Assembly (NCBI RefSeq): GCF_014851395.1
Contig: NW_024040485.1
Coordinates: 8,946,384 to 9,010,383 of the forward strand
Source of the DNA: Micropterus salmoides
Lineage: Eukaryota > Chordata > Actinopteri > Centrarchiformes > Centrarchidae
Reading direction: 5' to 3'
Length of the DNA: 64,000 bases
Positions 56,301 through 62,860 of this stretch are shown here, piece after piece. Within the stretch, counting starts at the first letter, position 1. Every line of letters starts with the position of its first letter. The notes beneath the pieces were generated by a model, which worked only from the letters and a program-made list of their open reading frames with translations, had not been told where the DNA came from and did no database searches. A program made the position numbers and the translations under genes.

Positions 56301-59300
56301 AATGTTTGCAATGTATTTCAGTCTACTATAAATCTGTTCCATGACTAAAACTGACCTTCAGATTGAGATACAACCTGTGGTCCAAAAACACAAATCTGAT
56401 TTTAACAACAGCAACAGCTAAATGAGACTGTCAAATTGTCTCTCTGATAGTTAATTAAAAAAATAAGACGTACAATGTACTCCTGAAGGAGAACATCAGG
56501 TTTGTAGTGTTTTGACATGTTTTGGAATAGCTCAAAGACTTTAACTGAGTCTGTTTTTTTCTATGTCAGTAGGCCACCACTGACTTGCAGCAGCCTTATT
56601 GTGATCTTTATCACCTGTGCTGCTGTCAAACTGTATTTTTTTTTTTATAAAACGCATGCTTGAAAGTTTAGACCATCCAATTTATGTTTAGAAACTCAAA
56701 TCTGATTTATACATATCTCCTTGTGTTGTTTTGACCACATATTTTGGTGTCAGAAAGTTAAAGTAAATGCAACTGATTTATTAGTTCATCTTTTCTTGCC
56801 TCGCTGGTCATCTGTTTGTCTAAAAATGTTTTATTGTGTGAAGGTCCTGTGTCTCCTGAGCTTCTGGCTACTGCTGAGACAAACGCTCACAGAGAGATGG
56901 GAAAAACAAAAGGAAGACAGTGATGTTCTCTCAGGCGTTCATGTGGAAGATCAGAAGAGCAGGGGTAAGCTCTTATTTTATTTAGATTTTATTATGCCAT
57001 AACCTGAGTACAACCATTGGAACACAAATATAAAACCATCATACCAGACTATAGCAACACTGTTATTATTGTTATGGTTGTTGTATTGTTTTTGTTTCCT
57101 TCCTTTTATTGTATTGTTATGTTGCTTTGGCAATATGAACATTATACTTTTGTGCCAATAAAGCCATTTTGAAATTGAAATTGAATTGACGAGTTGTTTG
57201 ATTCACTGCTGTGTTTTATAGAGGAAGAGGACTTAGAGGAAGAAGGGGAGCAGGACACCATGCATGTTCTGGGTAACATGGTAATGGCTCTGCTGGTTAA
57301 ATACTGGATCTACATCTGTGGTGGCATGTTCTTCATCGTGAGCTTTGAGGGCACCAGGGGAATTGTCATGTACAAGATCATCTACATGATGATGTTCCTC
57401 TCTTGTGTGGCGCTCTATCAGGTAACAAAACTCATCAGTGATTGAGAATGCCTTGTTCTTATGTCAGACGTGTTGACGTCTGCACCATTTATTTTTTTGT
57501 AGCCACATATTACCCAAAGGGTCTCTTAAATGTACTCTGATTTATCTTCAAAACATTTTTCCACATTCTGTAAATATATGCTGTATCTTTTTCAAGCGCA
57601 CGATTGAATACACACAATGTTGACTGAAATCTTAAATCTTTTTATGTCTGCGTTGATGTGTCAGATCTGTACACATTTACAGATATACAGTGCACATTTA
57701 AACAAAATTCAGACAAACATATGTAATATCCATGAAATATTTTGGACCTTGACAAAATGTTACAAAACTTAATTTCTCTTCAAATGCACAAATCTTGAAA
57801 TTGGATGCATTCAAAAATGTGCTGTCATCAGTTGAAATAAGGCTGTTGACTGTATATGTATATCTCAGATTTTCCAAATTCAATTTCCCAAAGACAGAAG
57901 GTGCTGACAATTTAAGTATGTCATAAAGTTTGTGTACAGCGGGCTCATAATCCACAGTGTATTCTCAAGTGTTTTATAACCCCTTCCACAGTAAAACAGA
58001 GCAGTCACCCTAAATCAAAATGTGCACCATGTTAAATTGAATGCCTTACAACTGTTAATGTCAGACTTAATAACCCGTAAAACACAATTATATCTATTAT
58101 TCTTATCTAGGTGCACTTTGAGTGGTGGCGAAGGATCCTGAAGTACTTCTGGATGTCTGTGGTGATGTACACCATGCTGGTCCTCACCCTGGTCTACACC
58201 TTCCAGTTTGACAATTGGTCTTCCTTCTGGTGCAAGAAGCTGCGCATGGACAAAGACAGGTGAGCTCCACTGAGCACCACAGGGCACCTTTCCTCCAAGT
58301 TTTCCAGATATGAATGTTGATACAAATGATAACTGGACATGAGTCTGGATCTTTTGGTTCTTTATAGCTTGTTTAAAGAAAATGAATCTGGAGCTGTTGT
58401 CAGAGCAACAAGTCCTTAAGCCCAGACCTGCAAAAGTGCAGGTTTATTGACCATTACCTGGTTCAAGACCAAGAGTTTTGAGGCATACACAAAAAGAAAA
58501 GGAGCTCATTTTCAGAAACATTAACATCAGTGATGCGCTTATCGCAGTTATATCGGGTTCATGAAAATGAACATTCTGATTAATAGCGGATGGGTTGCGG
58601 AGGGTAAAATAGGTTGAAGTGTCATTAAGAGTGACCCTGTACACATTTTATCCACGAGGCACAGCAGTGTAACTTCACTGATTATTTAATTCTCCCAAAA
58701 CACCGGTCAGTCAGGCTATATAAATGTGATATATGTGATGTCCTTTTGATAACTAATGTATTAACTAATGTTATATTTTTTCACTCAATTCATTGAGCCT
58801 CACACTTAAAAAAAACTTTGACCTACACCAAACACACCTGAGAGCTCACAGGTTACCTCAACAACATGTAAACTCAAGTCTCATGTTTTTCTGTTTCCTG
58901 TGATTTTTTCCATCTATGCAGATTGAACGACCTAGGCCTGGAGAAGTTTTCACTTTCTGACCTGTTCATCAAGATTTTCATCCCAACTTCCTTCCTGCTG
59001 GTGTGTATTCTTCACCTGCACTACTTCCACGACCGCTTCCTCGAGCTCACCGATCTCCAGGCTGTAGTGGCCAAAGAGCAGAGCACTATATACAGGTGAG
59101 ACACGACGTTTGTTTTCTTTGGCCCAAATCATCATTGAGAAGTTGAGTTTTGTATTTGGTTTGTTTAAGTTGATACAGCTGTACTACAAACAAACTGCTT
59201 TTTATTTTTAACAAGGATGACCCCACACAACCTGCCAGATCTAATTCCCGTCACTTTATTTTTTACTTAGCAAGATTTGTCTACAATCTTTGGTGTCAAA

Positions 59301-62300
59301 AATCCTGAAAAAACGAGCATTTGAACTTGCTGCACAAGTCTAATCAATCATGTTTCAACCTGTTTAATCCTGTCTCTGTTTCAAATTCCTTTCCTCCTCT
59401 GTTCTCCGTAACTAGTAGGCCATTGGTTTGCATGGATTATTGATCCCTCGCTCTCTACTGCAAGTCACACCCCAACATCCTGTTAATTGAGGAAGTAATA
59501 GTTCTTCATGCGATCTTACAGCTGAAAATGAGCATCACTCCACAAGACAGTTTGGTTATGTTTGTAATGCAATGCACTCGTACTGCAGGTTAACCTATGA
59601 AACATAGATGTTCTCTGTTTTTTCCCTTAATTTCTTCAAATCACTGTAAGAAATACTTACACTATACTTGCACCTAGAGCTGGGAGATATCAAGATGATA
59701 TTAATAAGAAACACAATGAAGTGTGGAACATTTGCTTCTTTCAGAAAAACAGCTGTTTTCCTCTGTCACTCGATTGAAATAAACTGGCTTCAGCACCACA
59801 GGAGTCATTGATAAACAATAAAACTGACTTATTGCCCAAGAATGCCCATTACTCAAGAATAGTAAATGACAATGAATGCATGTTCAACCCGACGACCTTA
59901 GTTGAGCGTGAGGTGAAATCATTCATGCCTCTTCATCTCACACTGTTCTGGATGATCACACTCACACACCCTGTTAAACGCCCGTCATAACAAGCGTTCT
60001 TGTCACGCATCTGCCATTGTGTGCTGAATGTTACAACATTCACATTTTCACAGTCTGTGGTGTGTTTAACTTTATTGTCGTGTTGAGGATTTTCCATTGT
60101 TTCGCTGCCGCTTGCATAGCTCTCTGCTTCTCTCTGTGACGTGCTGCCATCTCTCCTCTGCCACCCTTGTCACACAGCCACGCTAAAGTCAATGGGCGTG
60201 TCTATCTGATCATGAATAGGTGGGTATCTGCTTGCTTTCTGTGGCATCCATCACCATCCCAGTTCACCTCTGAGTTTCATCTCTTCTTGTTGCAATAAAA
60301 CCTCTCCTCCCCCACTGACTTGTCCCTGTCACCCTGTTTTTGCTGATGATGACACATTCTTCTGAAATATCTTACTCCTGGTGTTTAAGTATTTTACTGA
60401 TATGAATGGTGTGTGTTTTCAGGTTTTGTATTTTATTATTTTGCCTGTAGCCTTCTCTTTTTGGCTCTTTCCACAATAAAATAATACTACTTTTCTCCAT
60501 ACGTTCACAAACTGTCAAACAAGCATGTTTGAATCTGAAAGAACCAGTATCTTTCCAGTGATCCACACCCCTTTTCTGCACTGAACCCCCGAAAATTACC
60601 CCCTTCCTAAAAGAGCTTGCCTACCCTAAACGACAGGAGCCTTTTGGCCATTTTTTTGCATTTTAATGAAGCTACGTGGATATTTTAAAGTGATTTCAAG
60701 TGTCATTTTAAGCCTGCCTTTGTCGGTTTCTCTCCTCACTGTTCATCTGGACTTCTGTGTAACTTTATTGTTCTGAGCAGCATCAAGCAAAAAATTTCCT
60801 CTCAGCCCAGCAAGTAAGTGTGACCACTGGATGACAAAATGTTTGCCTTGAAATGCGGCCAGTTCTTGCAAGCCAAACCCGACCTTTGACCTCGCTCCCA
60901 TGCCTGAGAAGGATTTAAAGGGTTAATGCTTCCCTTCTGCTGCTACCATGTATCTGCTGCAAGCAGAAAATCCCTGAAACACCGAAACAAAATGAAGTTT
61001 TAGAGAATGCAAAAGGAATGTGCACTGCTTATCGATTACAATGCTTGATTAAATGCTGCTCTGCTGTTCGGTTAGCGGACACAAAGCTGTTGATTTCCAT
61101 CCCAACCTTTGCATCATCGGAGCCTTTCGAGAATCACCTGGACCATGTTTATGTGTTGTATTTATATACTTATGAGGACAGAATGCCTTCAAAAAGAATG
61201 AATGAATGTGAGGAACACCCTTAAAGATGTGGATTTCCCTACTGCTCTGATATCTTTAAATTACTGTTTTAAGGTTTAGTGTTAAGATTAGATTCAGACT
61301 GAAGTAAAGGTTTAGTTTAGTGGCAGGACATGAAAGTTGGAATGATAAAGGAGTAGGCCACGTTTTCACATAAAAAATGAGCTTAGGTGTAAAGATGACG
61401 ACCATGAACCGCCACTTCTCTTGTTCAAGTCCATCTAGGGAGCTTTGTTGCATGTCGTCTCTACACTGTCTTTAATAAAGAGCCCAATACTTAACTTAAA
61501 TACTTCCAAAAAAAACAAGTGGTGGGTCCGCCAATATATTTCAGTAAGAGACACAAAGAGAAAGGAACTTGCCATTTATATGATATAAGTAAATTAATAA
61601 GTCTGCTGCCATTATTTAGCAAAATAATGAAGTTAATAATATCCTTGCCACAAATTGTGTGTTGAATAGTGGAAATAGAATGCAAATGTGTTACTTCCTT
61701 TCTGAGATTGAAGTTCATTCCTCAGCTTAAGGCAACATGGACGAGAAGTGCTCAGAAAAATGTAAATTTGAACATTTGCACTTGCCTGATTCCATGAGCT
61801 AACGTCCTACGCTGAGGTAGCTTGTATGATATGACCTAAATTAACCTTTGTGGTGGCTAATAAAAACATCAAGTGGGTAAAAAAAGTCATAGAAGAAGAA
61901 TCCAAAAGTCACTGATGGTCCTTATAAGTATAGAAATACATATATGTGTGTGGGTCTGCATATATCTCTGTGTGTAAGAACTTCTCACATGTTTTTAGAT
62001 TGGTGGGAACCGACGGCAGCCTGGCAGACCTCACCATGCTCAGCGCCAGCTCAGTGGAGGCAATAATGCTCAGAGGGGGGCCAGAGCCACAGGAGGAGCA
62101 GGTGGAGATGGGGGTGCAGGAGGAGCAAGAAAAGCAGGAGAAGGAGAGGGAGTGGGGGACAAAGGAGAGGGAAAAGGAGAAGGACCAAGCCCTGGTGGTG
62201 GTGATGTATGACACTGACGTGACCGACGAGAAGCCCAAGAGCTTCTCCAGCCAGCGGCAGTCCAGCACAGAGGAGAGCCACCACTGCAGTGCGAGGACCG

Positions 62301-62330
62301 AGCCAGAGCCGAGCACCGAGCAGAGCTCAG
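14357..62330 (+). CDS. piezo2: Piezo2-type mechanosensitive cation channel, N-terminal part (continues beyond window)
   Basis: Piezo proteins are very large homotrimeric channels of the plasma membrane that convert membrane tension into cation influx; Piezo2 serves touch and proprioception in vertebrates. Twenty exons with matching phases encode about 936 residues, or 961 with both cassette exons, against roughly 2,800 in full-length relatives. The start MASEVVCGL, then FRYNALSFVYLIYLL, PTSTTMQGHTG, NCSTWEKT.RQIGFES, GADAGNGIRVF.PDIGMF, FIMKQSYICALIAMM, VHFEWWRKILKYFWMSV (ours reads RRILK) and ILHLHYFHDRFLELTDL all follow Piezo2; Piezo1 differs clearly at the N-terminus and has no comparable match there. 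The part seen is the blade: repeated four-helix transmembrane units joined by charged loops. The pore helices and C-terminus lie outside. Start codon: GGAGCCATGG, a strong Kozak context. No frame breaks. Which teleost paralogue (2a or 2b) cannot be told. Confidence 0.95.
14541..14992. mobile_element. hAT-like MITE in piezo2 intron 1
   Basis: Ends are the inverted repeats TAGGGCTGGGC (left) and GCCCAGCCCTA (right). It is flanked by 8-bp near-duplicates TCTGATAG (14533-14540) and TCTGATAC (14993-15000), the duplication size expected of hAT transposons. The interior is AT-rich and non-coding. It starts 120 bp after exon 1. Confidence 0.82.
15001..18777. other. piezo2 intron 1, first part: no gene recognised
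   Basis: No coding region supported. Contains a (CA)n microsatellite at 17277-17312. The segment 16290-16620 is non-repetitive in appearance and may be worth a conservation check; I can name nothing in it. Confidence 0.45.
17277..17312. repeat. (CA)n microsatellite
   Basis: About 14 uninterrupted AC units, then one AT and a few more AC units. Confidence 0.95.
18778..19083. repeat. hAT-like MITE copy (right end intact)
   Basis: Begins with the degraded AATTAATTAGCAACAATGAT and ends CATTAGTTGCAGCCCT, the reverse complement of the AGGGCTGCAACTAA terminus seen at 47221. The interior, with GGGTTTGGACTGTTAATCG, is typical of this AT-rich family. Confidence 0.6.
19084..21030. other. piezo2 intron 1, middle part: no gene recognised
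   Basis: No supported coding region. A (TG)n microsatellite lies at 20884-20912. Confidence 0.45.
20884..20912. repeat. (TG)n microsatellite
   Basis: About 13 TG units with one interruption. Confidence 0.93.
21040..21275. repeat. hAT-like MITE copy, diverged
   Basis: Carries AAAGATATTCAGTTTACAGT and ATCAATTATCAAAATAGTTG, phrases of the same AT-rich MITE family as 18778-19083 and 47221 onward. Termini are degraded. Confidence 0.5.
22272..22367 (+). CDS. piezo2: piezo2 exon 2
   Basis: Acceptor TTTCTGCAG, donor GTAAGT. Encodes CLFRYNALSFVYLIYLLLIP and EPTSTTMQ, i.e. the second helix and the loop before QGHTG. Phase 1 to phase 1. Confidence 0.95.
22368..28188. other. piezo2 intron 2: no gene recognised
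   Basis: 5.8 kb. The stretch 24880-25400 is GC-richer than its surroundings, has GACA repeats (25299-25330), and resembles a degraded repeat of unknown class. Elsewhere I see only AT-rich sequence with short chance reading frames. The region 26900-27165 looks unique and could be checked for conservation. Confidence 0.4.
28189..28314 (+). CDS. piezo2: piezo2 exon 3
   Basis: Acceptor TTCCTCCAG, donor GTGAGT. Encodes GHTGHLLQSLCFTSMSFLLL and the following helix, ending SSDFN. The Cys of the sequon N-C-S is split across the next junction. Confidence 0.95.
29748..29784. repeat. (TATC)n microsatellite
   Basis: About nine imperfect tetranucleotide units. Confidence 0.9.
29845..30125. repeat. interspersed non-coding repeat
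   Basis: The stretch with GAGCCGCACTGTTGCACTGG and CATCTTCCTTCATTACCATG matches a repeat I associate with percomorph fish genomes. Class unknown and ends not defined. Confidence 0.4.
30235..30610 (+). repeat. dispersed repeat family R1, 5' part
   Basis: Shares CACCACTTTG..CCA, TTGGATGGATTGCCATGAAA (twice, about 140 bp apart, an internal tandem unit), GTGATCCTC and GAGCACCAAGTGCAG with the copies at 8878-9645 and 52735-53245. Confidence 0.6.
33426..33543 (+). other. unassigned protein-like reading frame A
   Basis: After a TTGTCTTTTTAG acceptor-like site, one frame reads HFGQSEQYLSSITEQLKMGV and then DVWRQMDSS before TAG. The amphipathic composition and codon choice look coding. I do not recognise the protein. 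There is no clear consensus donor; a GT at 33533 would give a phase-compatible join to frame B. It could be an exon of a nested gene, a decayed gene copy, or chance. Confidence 0.25.
33719..33901 (+). other. unassigned protein-like reading frame B
   Basis: Open from 33719 to TAA at 33899-33901, with an acceptor-like TGGCTGTAG ending at 33767. After that site it reads QRPVKLRHFFSVYQLNTWKS and then LSERWSDIQEHLNLSKLG. There is no ATG, so it would be a terminal exon. An AATAAA lies 114 nt after the stop (34015-34020). Not recognised; the composition is more protein-like than other chance frames in these introns. Low certainty. Confidence 0.3.
34223..34265 (+). CDS. piezo2: piezo2 exon 4 (43 nt)
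   Basis: A very short exon: acceptor CTGTCCAG, donor GTAAGA. Completes NCSTWEKTIRQIGFE, the conserved extracellular motif after the second helix pair. Phase 1 to phase 2. Confidence 0.93.
34266..37476. other. piezo2 intron 4: LINE-like tail, otherwise nothing recognised
   Basis: A retroposon-like 3' end lies at about 34640-34712: ATGACAATAAAGTTATC followed by the short terminal repeat TTGAATCTTGAATC. The remaining 2.7 kb shows no gene or repeat I can name; reading frames at 36426-37022 lack any domain or composition signal. Confidence 0.4.
37477..37639 (+). CDS. piezo2: piezo2 exon 5
   Basis: Acceptor TGTCCTTAG, donor GTGGGT. Encodes SVIGADAGNGIRVFIPDIGM, the helix FVAGLAIWLLCRSLV, and the start of an intracellular loop ending NADFEAEEQ. 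Ends in phase 0. Confidence 0.94.
37640..39216. other. piezo2 intron 5: no gene recognised
   Basis: Degenerate (CTAT/CCAT)n simple repeat at 37697-37766 just after exon 5; the rest is AT-rich and unassigned. Confidence 0.5.
39217..39481 (+). CDS. piezo2: piezo2 exon 6: polyacidic loop
   Basis: Encodes a strongly acidic linker (Glu/Asp runs between residues about 165 and 217), then ESTKMKILRHVAEVASKVKE and ITTAGKVVVTILLG, which align with Piezo2. The donor GTGAGC is good. The acceptor (CCAACCCCGAG) has a poor pyrimidine tract, so the first few codons are less certain. The coding strand of the acidic part is almost pure purine. Confidence 0.85.
39775..40381. mobile_element. piggyBac-like MITE in piezo2 intron 6
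   Basis: Flanked by TTAA on both sides (39771-39774 and 40382-40385), the piggyBac target. The left terminus AATGGTGGTATTATGCT and the right terminus, read inverted, AGAGGTGGTATTATGCT match at 15 of 17 positions. About 607 bp, no coding frame. The inner sequence with GATTGGCTAG and GCGCATGTGCA is the sort seen in percomorph elements of this type. Confidence 0.75.
40779..40992 (+). CDS. piezo2: piezo2 exon 7
   Basis: Acceptor TTTTTGTTGCAG, donor GTCAGA. Encodes LPSLTSAVYFFIFLFLCTWW, the helix around CMCVLMAIFNAGHIIVLYL, and YQFQFFQEAIPPDDSYI, all conserved in Piezo2. Phase 1 to phase 2. Confidence 0.95.
40993..42590. other. piezo2 intron 7, first part: nothing recognised
   Basis: AT-rich, no supported gene or repeat. 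Confidence 0.45.
42596..44300. repeat. probable degraded DNA transposon, ends uncertain
   Basis: The left part, with CCAGGGGCGCCCCCAG, GGGGTGGC and CCTGGGGTGGCACACTAA, resembles terminal and subterminal sequence of a hAT-like element. A GA-rich tract (43309-43364) and GC-richer DNA to 44300 follow. I find no matching right terminus and no transposase frame, so extent and class are uncertain. Confidence 0.3.
43309..43364. repeat. GA-rich simple repeat
   Basis: Imperfect GAGA/GAGC tract. Confidence 0.85.
44301..45440. other. piezo2 intron 7, unassigned
   Basis: No gene. The segment 44764-45220 is GC-richer than its flanks and looks unique; it could be a conserved non-coding element, but nothing in the sequence proves it. 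Confidence 0.3.
45441..46380 (-). pseudogene. non-LTR retrotransposon, decayed 3' half
   Basis: On the minus strand, 46353-46129 reads SLLFAGDVVLLVSSDCDLQC, the reverse transcriptase catalytic block in which the usual FADD is FAGD. Downstream pieces in shifted frames correspond to the rest of the ORF, and AAATAAGCGGTATA near 45490 corresponds to the element's 3' end. After that lie two copies of a 16-bp unit containing TTGATGT / TTGTTATTGATGTAAC. Several frameshifts make it inactive. The clade (RTE-, L2- or Rex-like) was not determined. Confidence 0.7.
47221..47480. repeat. hAT-like MITE copy, left end intact
   Basis: Starts AGGGCTGCAACTAACAGTTA and contains TAAAACATCAGAAAACAATG and CTAAAGCCGAAGGTGAAGCA, the left half of the same family as 18778-19083, whose copy shows the opposite terminus. 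Confidence 0.6.
47707..47881 (+). CDS. piezo2: piezo2 exon 8
   Basis: Acceptor TGTCTCTGCAG, donor GTGAGG. Encodes VFGISPIVQSNCSYTWKLMV, then SPIMLLLLYYTLATLIRLWL and QEPVEQLT. The Cys and WYH residues of the extracellular loop are kept. Ends in phase 0. Confidence 0.94.
47882..50655. other. piezo2 intron 8: nothing beyond a microsatellite
   Basis: 2.8 kb without a gene I can support. A (TG)n tract of about ten units lies at 49690-49711. Confidence 0.5.
49690..49711. repeat. (TG)n microsatellite
   Basis: Ten uninterrupted TG units. Confidence 0.93.
50656..50775 (+). CDS. piezo2: piezo2 exon 9: hydrophilic loop
   Basis: Acceptor TTTTTTCAG, donor GTACGT; 120 nt, phase 0 at both ends. Encodes a charged loop (DDKDGDMCEGEDLVGN) and NRKRQLWWESRQGTDEKN, which aligns with the loop of mammalian Piezo2 that reads GRRRSLWY...TDER. 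Confidence 0.88.
50776..52050. other. piezo2 introns 9 and 10 (around the microexon)
   Basis: Apart from the 36-nt exon at 51525-51560, no feature is recognised in these 1.2 kb. Confidence 0.5.
51525..51560 (+). CDS. piezo2: piezo2 exon 10 (36-nt microexon)
   Basis: Acceptor TCTCCTCCTAG, donor GTGGGG. Encodes exactly 12 residues, LLSTQDGISTTE, matching LLSMTQD in Piezo2. Phase 0 on both sides, so skipping keeps the frame. Confidence 0.82.
52051..52168 (+). CDS. piezo2: piezo2 exon 11: hydrophilic loop
   Basis: Acceptor TAATCTACAG, donor GTGAGC. Encodes AVPTSNGTSFDFVTVENGP and DLYSTPQYKMDQPSDG; the DLYSTPQY stretch is conserved with mammalian Piezo2. Ends in phase 1. Confidence 0.9.
52735..53245 (+). 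repeat. dispersed repeat family R1, longest copy
   Basis: In piezo2 intron 11. Order of blocks: CCACCACTTTGGTCCAG, ATTGGATGAATTGCCATGAA, GGTGAACATGGTAAACATTA, GTTAGCATGCTGATGTTAGC, and GTACAGCCTCACAGAGCAGG. No open frame and no obvious terminal inverted repeats. Confidence 0.65.
53444..53625 (+). CDS. piezo2: piezo2 exon 12
   Basis: Acceptor GTCCAACCAG, donor GTGAGT. Encodes an acidic segment (EEGEDRMKKRG) and then FHFIMKQSYICALIAMM, one of the most conserved Piezo motifs, at the start of the next transmembrane unit. Confidence 0.94.
53626..54785. other. piezo2 intron 12, first part
   Basis: No gene. The stretch 53930-54080 (CCATTGAGCAAGGCACCGAA) resembles a fragment of a common fish retroposon; not classified. 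Confidence 0.35.
54786..55345 (+). pseudogene. L2-like LINE, 3' end
   Basis: Plus-strand pieces read LIQNVAARVLTKTKKVDHIT and HWLPDRQRIDFKI, then, after frame shifts, ETLSSFKSRLETFLF: the C-terminal end of the reverse transcriptase polyprotein of L2/Maui-type LINEs. It ends with TGTGCTATACAAATAAAC and a CTTGC-type tail. 5' truncated and frameshifted, as usual for such insertions. Confidence 0.7.
55346..56023. other. piezo2 intron 12, last part: nothing recognised
   Basis: AT-rich; no gene or repeat identified. Confidence 0.5.
56024..56254 (+). CDS. piezo2: piezo2 exon 13
   Basis: Acceptor GTTGTCCTCAG, donor GTAATG; phase 0 both sides. Encodes VWSITYVSWLTFVFLIWSCM, RRRYAMLSSPFMVAYGNL and LQYIWTFE, strongly conserved helices of the blade. 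Confidence 0.95.
56255..56843. other. piezo2 intron 13: nothing recognised
   Basis: AT-rich intron with no feature seen. Confidence 0.55.
56844..56964 (+). CDS. piezo2: piezo2 exon 14
   Basis: Acceptor ATTGTGTGAAG (weak tract), donor GTAAGC. Encodes a helix around SFWLLLRQTLTE followed by a charged loop; FWLLLRQ.LTE is diagnostic for Piezo. Ends in phase 1. Confidence 0.9.
57085..57190 (+). repeat. LINE-like 3' tail
   Basis: GTGCCAATAAAGCCATTTTG followed by repeated AAATTGAAATTGAATTG units looks like a retroposon 3' end. It lies directly before exon 15 in intron 14. Confidence 0.4.
57222..57421 (+). CDS. piezo2: piezo2 exon 15
   Basis: Acceptor GTGTTTTATAG, donor GTAACA. Encodes EEEDLEEEGEQDTMHVLGN, KYWIYICGGMFFIVSFEG and IVMYKIIYMMMFLSCVALYQ. 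Between FEG and IVMYK there are three residues (TRG) where mammalian Piezo2 has one (K); the reading frame is clean across this point. Confidence 0.94.
57422..58921. other. piezo2 introns 15 and 16: nothing recognised
   Basis: Outside exon 16 (58111-58259) I see no gene or recognisable repeat. Confidence 0.5.
58111..58259 (+). CDS. piezo2: piezo2 exon 16
   Basis: Acceptor TTCTTATCTAG, donor GTGAGC. Encodes VHFEWWRRILKYFWMSVVMY and TYTFQF-type residues (TLVYTFQFDN), followed by an extracellular loop. Phase 0 to phase 2. Confidence 0.95.
58922..59095 (+). CDS. piezo2: piezo2 exon 17
   Basis: Acceptor CCATCTATGCAG, donor GTGAGA. Encodes LNDLGLEKFSLSDLF, the helix IFIPTSFLLVCIL, HLHYFHDRFLELTDLQ and TIY. 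Ends in phase 2, the point where the two cassette exons can be inserted. Confidence 0.95.
59096..60177. other. piezo2 intron 17
   Basis: Contains GAGCTGGGAGATATCAAGAT at about 59688, a possible remnant of the hAT-like MITE type seen at 14541. Otherwise unassigned. Confidence 0.35.
60178..60219 (+). CDS. piezo2: piezo2 exon 18, 42-nt cassette
   Basis: Acceptor CTTGTCACACAG, donor GTGGGT. Read in the incoming phase it encodes SHAKVNGRVYLIMN, 14 residues that, as I recall, closely match a small exon present in some mammalian PIEZO2 isoforms. It enters and leaves in phase 2, so it can be skipped without a frame change. Surrounding intron sequence is not open. Confidence 0.82.
60220..61998. other. 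piezo2 introns around cassette exon 19
   Basis: Apart from the 33-nt exon at 60781-60813, no gene or named repeat is recognised. The intron between the two cassettes is 561 bp. Confidence 0.45.
60781..60813 (+). CDS. piezo2: piezo2 exon 19, 33-nt cassette
   Basis: Acceptor TTGTTCTGAGCAG, donor GTAAGT. In phase 2 it encodes SIKQKISSQPS and, with the next exon's first base, K. This resembles SIKKKLPIHQNE, which I recall as the residues following the previous cassette in the long mammalian PIEZO2 isoform. 33 nt, symmetric phase. Confidence 0.72.
61999..62330 (+). CDS. piezo2: piezo2 exon 20: cytoplasmic charged linker
   Basis: Acceptor CACATGTTTTTAG, donor GTACTG. Joined directly to exon 17 it gives TIYRLVGTDGSLADLTM, aligning with TIYRL..PEGSLPDLTM of mammalian Piezo2. 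It continues into a long Glu/Gln/Lys-rich linker (QEEQEKQEKEREWGTKERE) and a Ser/Thr-rich end (SSTEESHHCS). The minus strand is also open here, a by-product of composition. Confidence 0.9.
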
Positions 62331-62454
62331 GTACTGAGCAGGTCCACAAGCTTCAACAAGACATTGAAGATACAGTGAATCATATTACAGCTGACACAAA
62401 GTCTTATTTCCAATATTACAGCATTTTCTTGATTAATCAATTGAATAATTATCC

Positions 62455-62860
62455 AATCCAAATTTATATCTAAAGCACATTTAAAAACAACCAAGTTGGC
62501 CAAAGTGCTGTACATTGACATGAATCAAGAAATAGACAAAAATACAACACCAAAACAAAACAGCAACATACAGCTCTCATATTAGATTAAAAGCTAAGGA
62601 GTAAAAATGAGTTGTAAGTCGCGATTTAGTCTGTAAAATGAAAATGAATGAAAATAGAGAATCCCATTATCCCAGAGCCAAAGGTGACGTCTTAAAATGC
62701 AACTAACAGCTAAAAAGCTAAAGATATTGTCTTTATGATGCCAAACAGAAAAGCTTCAAACCTCATATTTTATTATTATTATTACAACTAATAAAATATC
62801 TTTATTTGTATAGCACTTTTCAATACATGTAACAAAGTGCTTTACATGAAGGTGCAAGCC
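62455..62860 (-). repeat. two LINE 3'-end fragments
   Basis: On the minus strand, 62525-62455 (GTACAGCACTTTGG... AAATGTGCTTTAG) and 62860-62790 (GTAAAGCACTTTG... GTGCTATACAAATAAAG) both resemble the GTGCTATACAAATAAA terminus of the L2-like element at 54786-55345. Confidence 0.5.

Noticed and set aside
14357..62330. Assignment to Piezo1
   Set aside because: The N-terminus, the TMQGHTG and GADAGNGIRVF motifs and the DLYSTPQY loop follow Piezo2; Piezo1 lacks these.
61909..62349. 146-codon open frame on the minus strand
   Set aside because: It is the antisense of piezo2 exon 20; the purine-rich coding strand leaves the opposite strand free of stops.
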